Shown piece after piece: positions 56,464 through 64,000 of a DNA stretch of 64,000 nt. The notes below the pieces were generated by a model. It had not been told where the DNA came from. It saw only the letters and a program-made list of their open reading frames with translations, and ran no database searches. The first letter of the stretch is position 1. Every line of letters starts with the position of its first letter. The DNA is from Ampullaceana balthica. Taxonomy: Eukaryota; Mollusca; Gastropoda; Lymnaeidae. Both the position numbers and the translations under genes were made by a program. Location: the NCBI GenBank assembly GCA_944989445.1, contig CALYLW010001021.1:62001-126000 (forward strand), read 5' to 3'.

Positions 56464-57316
56464 AAAAATAATCCTTAATCTATACACAAAATACAATGAA
56501 ATCATTCATTCCCGCATCCCACTTTAGAGACAATAGTAGTAATCCCTCTTAAGAAAAATATATAACTTTTTTCTTTTCTTTAGTTTTTTTTTCTTTTTAA
56601 GTTCTCCGTTGTCAGACTGTGGGAACAGTGATTTAACATGCAATGATGGCAATGACTGAATCCATTTTGATTACCCCCCAAACTATGTTTTAAGTGTAGA
56701 GGAACAAATGTTAATAACAGGAAGGCTTTGAAAGACTGGTTTACCACGTCTCATTAACCATGCTACGGCCCCTCCTGCGTCCCCCCGCCCCGGTCTGTAG
56801 ACACAAGTTGACGATTGTCAACATCGCTACCAGAGATTAAAGGGGAGCGTACTGCAATTCACGTCGCATCCATGTATATGAAGAAGTAGGAGAAGAAGCT
56901 TTTAAATGGTGGAGCCTTTGATTACGGGCTCGTGTCCCTTGGATAAAAGCCTAAAGGCTTCTGGTGAAAGAGACCGTGTGCACCCGACTAGCTCTCAGGA
57001 CTGGGACCACTTAGTGCACTGCGCCTTGGGTGTCAAAAGACTAGGGGTGAAAGAGGTGAGAACCGAAAGAAAACTCCTAGACCACCTCTAGGAAGCCATT
57101 GTTGTCTTCGGTAACTGGCCTCTGGCTCAACTGTTTCCGTCCTTTTTTCACATGGGACAAAATGAGGTGAATTTGTGGTAGGAGGGGAAGGGGGCGGGGT
57201 GCTGAAGCTCTTAACGGACAGTAAGCTGTAGGGGGTAGGAGCATGTGAACCAAAGAAAGTTTCTACCTGGGGCATAGCCATGGAGAGTTAGCTATTTCCT
57301 GCCATTGACGAAGTCA
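56464..57316. other. No supported gene
   Basis: The frame at 56906-57091 has neither domain nor splice evidence. T-rich runs lie near 56575-56600. Confidence 0.5.
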
Positions 57317-57405
57317 TAAGGCAGTAAGCAATTTCCAGAATATGACGCATAGCCATGGGGCAGTAAGCAATGTCCAGAATATGACGTATAGCATTGGGGC
57401 AGTAA
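57317..57405. repeat. About 45-bp tandem duplication, 2 copies
   Basis: GGCAGTAAGCAATTTCCAGA, ATATGACGCATAGCCATGG is repeated once with few changes. Confidence 0.85.
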
Positions 57406-58355
57406 AGAGTGGGGCTATTTTCTATTCTAAAGCAATCGGACATTTTTTTTAAAAAATGACATGACTACGAGTTGTCATAAATAAAATTGTTTTAAGTAGT
57501 ACAGCTTTTTTTTTCATTGTGGGAGTTTTCGTCCATTGTCCTACAGCTTGTTTATTCTGCCAAGTATTGACCAACAGTCCTGCATTTTGTCCTCGGGGAC
57601 AGCAGATTATTATCGTCGTCTTCAGAGACATTGGCCAGCTACGAGAGTCCTCCAGACATCTCAATTTGTCCAGTCTCTAAAGCAGTCTCCCAGACATGAC
57701 ATACGGCCACGTTTCTTGATGTCTATTTCCGCATATCGGTGCCAAGTGGTTCTCGGTCGGCCTCTTTTCGTTTACACTGATAAGTTCAAGGTCAGGGCTT
57801 AGTCTATGTCGGAGGCGGGTTTTCGAAAAATATAACCTATCCATCACCGTCATATGTGAAGGATGATATTTTTTTTTATATAGTTTTTTTTCTCTTTGAT
57901 CTTCTGCCTTGTCCGCGGCTTCAATCCCAGGATGCTTATTGGCAAAAATCTCTTGGGAAGTTATTGACATTGGACTGTCCTCTCTTCATGTTCCTGGCCT
58001 TCGTTCTCCATGTCCCAGCTAGCACTAAACTACGGCCCACGGCTTGTTTACCGTGGGAGGTATTGACCTAATGTCCTACGTCTCTAAACAACTGAGCTTG
58101 TCGTCTGTAAAAGGTATTGACCAGATTAAAACGTGTTAGCTATTGCCATTATACAGTTACATTTAAAGTTTACACCATGAACTCATTTATAATAGGCTGA
58201 CAATCTGATTTAAAAAATGAGCTAACGGTCCATTTTTGAGGCGATTGCTGCAGTAGACGCTTTACATTGGCAGACATTGGAACATGTTCCAATACGTGAG
58301 GCTTTCTGTCTTCTTCCTAATAGTAAATTTAGCAGCATGTATTCTAATCGTAATA
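57406..58355. other. No supported gene
   Basis: A degenerate duplication around GCTTGTTTA...TATTGACC is visible at about 57545-57590 and 58040-58085. The frames at 57536-57970 are unsupported. Confidence 0.5.
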
Positions 58356-58629
58356 GGGGCCGTCCATAAAGTACGTCACGCTCCAGAGGGGGGGGAGGGG
58401 GTGTAAGAATGTGTGACAGTTTGTGACAGGGGGGAGGGGGGATCCGGCCATGTTTGACGTCACGATGATTTATATTACATTTTGATTATTGTGTTAATAA
58501 AAAAACATTTTTGTTTGAAAGTGTGACGTACTTTAGGGGGGGGGGTCCGAGATGTGTGACAGTTTGTGACAGGGGGGAGGGGGAGTTAAAATGGTCAAAA
58601 ATAGTGTGACGTACTTTATGGACGACCCC
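58356..58629. mobile_element. Harbinger-like MITE, complete copy
   Basis: The ends GGGGCCGTCCATAAAGTACG and GTACTTTATGGACGACCCC are inverted repeats, with ATA on both sides (58353-58355, 58630-58632). G-rich blocks (GACAGGGGGGAGGGGG) occur twice inside. This subfamily has AAAGTACGTCAC where 6582-7426 has AAATGACGTG. Confidence 0.83.
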
Positions 58630-58632
58630 ATA

Positions 58633-59504
58633 GGGGTTGTAGGGCGCCTACAGCGTCCACTTTTTTCAAAAGCCCAAGTAACCTATCCTCGTTTGATAAA
58701 TACGAAATATAAAGTTTTTTTGAAATGTACATAAAAGTATTTTACAATTATTGTTTGGGTAATTGACGTCATATAATATTTTACGGCGAGAAACACCACC
58801 ACCACCACACGCTCTGTTAATCTCGAAACCAAAATGATTATAATTTTTAATCTATATTTTCAATTTTTAAAAAAAAGTTATTTTGTTTTTTAACTGCTAA
58901 GAACTGTTGCACTATGTCCCTCAGCGTTATGGAATGAGTGAGTCAGTCAGTGACAAGTGAGGGTGTTTATATGATAGATATTTCAAAGCGTAAAGTGTAT
59001 TGAATTCCGTCATCTATAATGCTGTATCCCCTATCCTGTTTTTTTAAAGGCTGAAATGTCACAACGCTGTTTCAAACTTTAATTTTTTAAACGCCTTAAT
59101 TTAAAACACATTCTCAAAAAACCAATGTCTAGTTGCCAATACGAACCTATCTCAGAGGTTCTCATACAGTCTTGTTACCCCAAGTTATATTTGTATTTCT
59201 TAAAGACATCACTTTTCGCCTTTCAGTTTTTATGCGAAATTTTAAGTTTTAAAAAAAAAGGGGGGGGGGTCATCTTCCTGGGTGCAGGTATCACAAAAAC
59301 AATTTGAGGCGCACTGATATATCCATAATTTGCAGGAGGAGTGGTTCCGTATTAATTCCTGGGCCTACAGACGTGTCAGGTGACAATAAATTCAAATGAA
59401 TGAATCATTCTCTCAAGCCCTCGTCCCACTGACGTTGCCTGAACGCATGTCGTTGGACAGTTGGATCTCAGTCTTGATTTGTATGCTGAACTGAGATTGA
59501 TGCC
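58633..59504. other. No supported gene
   Basis: A CCA microsatellite lies near 58795-58809 and A/G runs near 59250-59267. Confidence 0.5.
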
Positions 59505-59665
59505 TTGAGTCTACTACTAAATATGCCCAGCAAGTACTGCCTTTCATTCCTTGAGTCTACAGCTAAATATGCACAGCAAGTACTGCCTTTGATTCCTTGA
59601 GTTTACAGCTAAATATGCCCAACAAGTACTGCCTTTGATTCCTCGAGTTTACAGCTAAATATTTC
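59505..59665. repeat. 46-bp tandem repeat, about 3.5 copies
   Basis: Units share TTGAGTCTACAGCTAAATAT and CAGCAAGTACTGCCTTTGAT. Confidence 0.92.
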
Positions 59666-60242
59666 CAGAAAGAGCACGTGCTTCAAACTAGTTACTGCCC
59701 TTTAAAATTCTTAAGTTTAGAAAAGATGTAATAAGTTGCTAACAATATGTCACCCCCTGTGCAAATTAGTCACATATCATTTAGGTAAAGAAACGGTTTT
59801 ACGCTCTCTGTAGAGATATAAACCCCCCCCCCACACACACACACACACACTTTTACAGTTGAATGTGATGAATGAACCAATGGGTCCAACCGTTAAAGTT
59901 AAGGCTCATCTGACTAGTGTCACAGCAAATAAGAAGTGCCTCTGGTGGCCAGATAAAAGTTCGCAGGTCAAGATGTTAACTGCAACTATTATAAGCATGC
60001 ACGGATTTTATAAACATTTATTTTTTAATCTGACTATTAGAAGCGGAGAAGTCTGAATTTGTTTTATTTCATACGCTGACAAATTGGTGTTTTCTCTTTT
60101 TGTTTGGTAGGGAGGTTTTTATATAAATCAGAGAAAGAACTTTAAAAATGTGTTCAACGAAAAATTATGATATTGTGAACACATATTTATCAAAATTCCA
60201 CTGATACATTATTGAAAGACACAATTGAATAAGGGAAAGAAT
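59666..60242. other. No supported gene
   Basis: A C run and (CA)n lie at 59823-59850. The frame at 59859-60056 is unsupported. Confidence 0.5.
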
Positions 60243-60340
60243 GTATATACAAATGTGTACTTGTTTAACATTGACATACAGCCAGCCAAATGTATATACA
60301 AATGTGTACTTGTTTAACATTGACATACAGCAAGCCAAAT
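60243..60340. repeat. Tandem duplication, about 49 bp, 2 copies
   Basis: ATGTATATACAAATGTGTAC, TTGTTTAACATTGACATACA repeats once with one difference near the join. Confidence 0.93.
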
Positions 60341-60465
60341 GTCAGCTCTTTATGACATCGTGACCGTCTCCTTGCAGCACGGCAACCAGCTTGTACGCAA
60401 GGTGTCGAATGGCTCAGCAAACGTCACACATGTTAATTGAGCTAATTCTAAGTTTAAAAAATATC

Positions 60466-60676
60466 ACGTGATTGACCGAGGTGTTGAATTTATGGACACG
60501 TAAGTTCAACTTTGGTAGCGTGATTGACCGAGGTGTTGAATTTATGGACACGTAAGTCCAACTTTGGTAGCGTGATTGACCGAGGTGTTGAATTTATGGA
60601 CACGTAAGCCAAACTTTGGTAGCGTGATTGACTGAGGTGTTCAATTTATGGACACGTAAGTCCAACTTTGGTAGCG
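60466..60676. repeat. 52-bp tandem repeat, 4 copies
   Basis: The unit includes GCGTGATTGACCGAGGTGTT, GAATTTATGGACACGTAAGT and CCAACTTTGGTA. Copies differ at a few positions. Confidence 0.95.
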
Positions 60677-61372
60677 TTAACTCATCGATAAGATAGTGAT
60701 TCAGAACTGACATCTGAAACAATTGATGGAAGAAGCCTGGACATGGCTGAGAAAAGCACTGACGCGACTGACAAAGCCCGGAAACGACTGACTAAAGTGC
60801 GGATATAACTGACAAAAACGTCAAAGTGTACCTGCATTTCCATTCGAGCCTTTGATAGGTTGATAAGTGTCCAACTAATCTGTCTAATGAGTCTCCAAGG
60901 CTTCCGGCGAATGATGGGACACTTGTATGCTACCAGTGAGTTGGTTAAGTTGCACTTGAGAGATATCGAGGCTACTATCGAGATCTATATTAGATTATTG
61001 CAATTTTTTTTTATTAATTGGATTCTGATCATTTTCTAACCGTGGAAAGGCACATCGAAGTTTGACAAACCGGATTTCAGCTTAATGTCCAGCTAATTAT
61101 GCAAATGACCAATGGTATTGATTAATGGTATTCCCAATAAGAAAAAAAAGAGCAAAAATATTTTAATTAATGGAAAGCATTAAAAATGACTTTTTATCCA
61201 TCTTAAGAATGTTTCGCTGTTGCACATTTAAAGCCATTTGATCAAGTTTAACATGGCATTCCTATCCTAGACCATTAACATTTGTGTGCGGATGAACTTG
61301 ACGGTGAAACTTGATATCAAATAAGATTAATATTTGTCTTTTCTTTGTCTCACTTCTATTGTCAACTCCCAG
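60677..61372. other. No supported gene; acceptor at the right edge
   Basis: The last 45 bases are pyrimidine-rich and end CAACTCCCAG, a good 3' splice site for the exon called next. Confidence 0.45.
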
Positions 61373-61685
61373 AATGTTCCAAATATCTTCTGATCATGAC
61401 ATCCAAACTATGAAGCCGAAATGTTGCAAAAGATTGAAGGGTGGACCAGAAAGTCCAACTTTGTTTAACAGTTCCTACGTGCATGGCAGTCTACCATCTG
61501 ATGATTACCGTAGCTTATATTTACCCTACAGTCTACAGACTCCGGATGTCCGACACTCCAGCACGGCCGTCACCAACTGTCCGGTGTGCAACAAGGCGAC
61601 GAGACAAGGCAAATGTCCTCCGTGCGTCGTAGCGACGTCACATCCATCAACCCAACACCTGCTAGCGCGGAAACGCGAAGGTTGA
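61373..61685 (+). CDS. Candidate terminal coding exon with a CPVC...CPPC motif
   Basis: A polypyrimidine tract ending CTCCCAG|A (61372) opens a frame that needs one base to complete the incoming codon. The frame starts MFQISSDHDIQTMKPKCCKR and runs to TGA at 61683-61685, about 103 residues. The sequence is mixed and hydrophilic, unlike the repeat-derived frames, and includes DDYRSLYLPYS and CPVCNKATRQGKCPPC. The latter has two CxxC pairs 8 residues apart and could bind zinc. An AATAAA lies 347 bp after the stop. I do not recognise the family. It could be the last exon of a gene beginning to the left, or a single-exon chance frame from the in-exon ATG. Confidence 0.4.
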
Positions 61686-62031
61686 CAGTTTAGATCTGGT
61701 GAAGATGGATGATCGCTTTATACAATATCTATTCCAGTAGGGGCTTCACGCTATCTACTGAAGATGTTGATTAAAAAAACAACTTTACAATTATCCCTGA
61801 AGTAGAGTCATACACAGATTGTCCCAATACAAACTGGCCGAAACTACAAGTACACATAGGCTTACTAAGGTTGCCATCTGTCCTGATATATCGGGATGGT
61901 CACCATTCTTGTCCCGACTCCTCGATTTTCCAAAATACTGCTGTCAGGGACTTAATGTTGCAGTTTCTGTTTTAACTACAAGCTGACGCATGGAGTTTTA
62001 TAAGACTTGCTGAAAAAAGGCGAAGCCTTCC
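61686..62031 (+). other. Possible 3' UTR
   Basis: Sequence between the stop at 61683-61685 and the AATAAA at 62032. No other feature. Confidence 0.3.
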
Positions 62032-62037
62032 AATAAA
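62032..62037 (+). terminator. Candidate polyadenylation signal AATAAA
   Basis: A canonical hexamer at a plausible distance downstream of the candidate terminal exon. Such hexamers are common in AT-rich DNA, so this is only supportive. Confidence 0.3.
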
Positions 62038-62394
62038 TATGGTGTACCAACTACTTCAGCCGCAACAAGTTTCGTGTATAAGGTTTGTCATTTCTCCGAC
62101 CGGAATACGTCATAGCTCATGAGTTATGTTCTATTTTTAGATTACATGTAAGTGGAACAATTTTTTGAAGCATAAATACAGTCGAATCACTATGACCTCA
62201 AAATTGTTAGCATAGTAAAATTACGAAACTGTTTTTCCCTTTTCAAGTCCAATAAGCTGTCTTAAAATAACGAAGAATTAACAAATAGCTGATAAGATAA
62301 ATCCTTCTCAATATACCTACATATAAATATTGACTCGTATCTTTTATTAAATTTTTATGAAATTTCTCCTTTAAAAAGATATATATAGCCGCAA
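62038..62394. other. No recognisable feature
   Basis: AT-rich sequence leading into the terminal array. Confidence 0.5.
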
Positions 62395-64000
62395 TATTTC
62401 CACACGAGTACAGCAACACATCAGAACCACACTAGTACAACCACACATCAGAACCACACTAGTACAGCCACACATCAGAACCACACTAGTACAGCAACAC
62501 ATCAGAACCACACTAGTACAACCACACATCAGAACCACACTAGTACAACCACACATCAGAACCACACTAGTACAGCAACACATCAGAACCACACTAGTAC
62601 AGCCACACATCAGAACCACACTAGTACAACCACACATCAGAACCACACTAGTACAGCAACACATCAGAACCACACTAGTACAGCAACACATCAGAACCAC
62701 ACTAGTACAACCACACATCAGAACCACACTAGTACAGCAACACATCAGAACCACACTAGTACAGCAACACATCAGAACCACACTAGTACAGCCACACATC
62801 AGAACCACACTAGTACAACCACACATCAGAACCACACTAGTACAGCAACACATCAGAACCACACTAGTACAGCAACACATCAGAACCACACTAGTACAGC
62901 CACACATCAGAACCACACTAGTACAGCAACACATCAGAACCACACTAGTACAACCACACATCAGAACCACACTAGTACAGCAACACATCAGAACCACACT
63001 AGTACAGCAACACATCAGAACCACACTAGTACAGCAACACATCAGAACCACACTAGTACAGCAACACATCAGAACCACACTAGTACAACCACACATCAGA
63101 ACCACACTAGTACAGCAACACATCAGAACCACACTAGTACAGCCACACATCAGAACCACACTAGTACAACCACACATCAGAACCACACTAGTACAGCAAC
63201 ACATCAGAACCACACTAGTACAGCAACACATCAGAACCACACTAGTACAACCACACATCAGAACCACACTAGTACAGCAACACATCAGAACCACACTAGT
63301 ACAGCCACACATCAGAACCACACTAGTACAGCAACACATCAGAACCACACTAGTACAGCCACACATCAGAACCACACTAGTACAGCAACACATCAGAACC
63401 ACACTAGTACAGCAACACATCAGAACCACACTAGTACAGCAACACATCAGAACCACACTAGTACAGCAACACATCAGAACCACACTAGTACAACCACACA
63501 TCAGAACCACACTAGTACAGCAACACATCAGAACCACACTAGTACAACCACACATCAGAACCACACTAGTACAGCAACACATCAGAACCACACTAGTACA
63601 GCCACACATCAGAACCACACTAGTACAGCAACACATCAGAACCACACTAGTACAGCAACACATCAGAACCACACTAGTACAGCAACACATCAGAACCACA
63701 CTAGTACAGCAACACATCAGAACCACACTAGTACAGCAACACATCAGAACCACACTAGTACAGCAACACATCAGAACCACACTAGTACAACCACACATCA
63801 GAACCACACTAGTACAGCAACACATCAGAACCACACTAGTACAGCAACACATCAGAACCACACTAGTACAACCACACATCAGAACCACACTAGTACAGCA
63901 ACACATCAGAACCACACTAGTACAGCAACACATCAGAACCACACTAGTACAGCAACACATCAGAACCACACTAGTACAGCAACACATCAGAACCACACTA
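62395..64000. repeat. 27-bp minisatellite, about 59 copies, continuing past the window
   Basis: The unit is CATCAGAACCACACTAGTAC plus AGCAACA, with essentially two variable positions giving three forms: CAGCAAC, CAGCCAC and CAACCAC. Otherwise the array is almost invariant. The 27-bp period leaves a minus-strand frame of 541 codons open, with a nine-residue cycle MCCCTSVVL; it is open at the window edge. Nothing else supports translation. Confidence 0.98.

Noticed and set aside
62371..63996. 541-codon minus-strand frame with a Cys-rich nine-residue repeat
   Set aside because: The 27-bp period is a multiple of 3 and the unit lacks a stop in that frame. There is no signal peptide, promoter or unique sequence, and it cannot be closed within the window.

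Overview
This window is gene-poor, repeat-rich animal nuclear DNA. The strongest clues to the source are invertebrate-type hAT transposons, a non-LTR reverse-transcriptase C-terminus, and very dense intron-style minisatellites. A mollusc, probably a gastropod, is my best guess, but nothing here fixes the taxon. I see no complete gene, no rRNA or tRNA gene, no bacterial-style operon and no CRISPR array. The long open frames are all readings through tandem repeats.

Tandem repeats: about 35 arrays with units of roughly 14-70 bp cover close to 18 kb, by summing their spans. The largest are at 3132-4038 (31-bp unit), 9201-10955 (37 bp), 25917-27412 (33 falling to 26 bp), 28455-29197 (24/25 bp with an exact 219-bp higher-order period), 33550-34605 (25 bp), 34965-36446 (19 bp), 48136-49092 (about 27 bp), 54113-55092 (22 bp) and 62395-64000 (27 bp, running off the edge).

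Mobile elements: (i) hAT elements with CAGTGGCGTCACTAG-type ends. These comprise one 2.6-kb copy with a broken ZMYM1/DUF4371-like transposase (23291-25916, perfect 8-bp target duplication) and three small non-autonomous copies (1885-2055, 9004-9069, 43252-43452). (ii) A second hAT with CAGTGCTGCCAG ends (45900-47084, perfect 8-bp duplication), plus an end fragment at 14925-15180. (iii) Other hAT-type elements at 725-1069, 6290-7865, 19133-19762 and 11769-12885. (iv) Harbinger-like MITEs with GGGGCCGTCCATAAA ends at 6582-7426, 25449-25853, 46676-46993 and 58356-58629. (v) A related pair of families with AAATCCCTTATAT ends (family A) or ACCACGTTTTTATTAA ends (family B); two family B copies carry a long internal foldback. 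At 6290-7865 three different elements are nested inside one another. (vi) A 47-codon C-terminal scrap of a non-LTR retrotransposon at 44811-44954.

Possible host-gene pieces, all on the + strand: a CpG-rich first exon with a mitochondrial-presequence look (29807-29928, donor GTGAGT); a short secretory ORF (30975-31157); a compact CRE/TATA promoter at 39940-40000 upstream of a signal-peptide exon ending at a strong donor (40643-40804); and a possible terminal exon (61373-61685) with a polypyrimidine acceptor and a downstream AATAAA. These suggest that much of the window is intron or intergenic DNA of + strand genes. The exon calls are inference from splice signals and composition, not from recognised domains.
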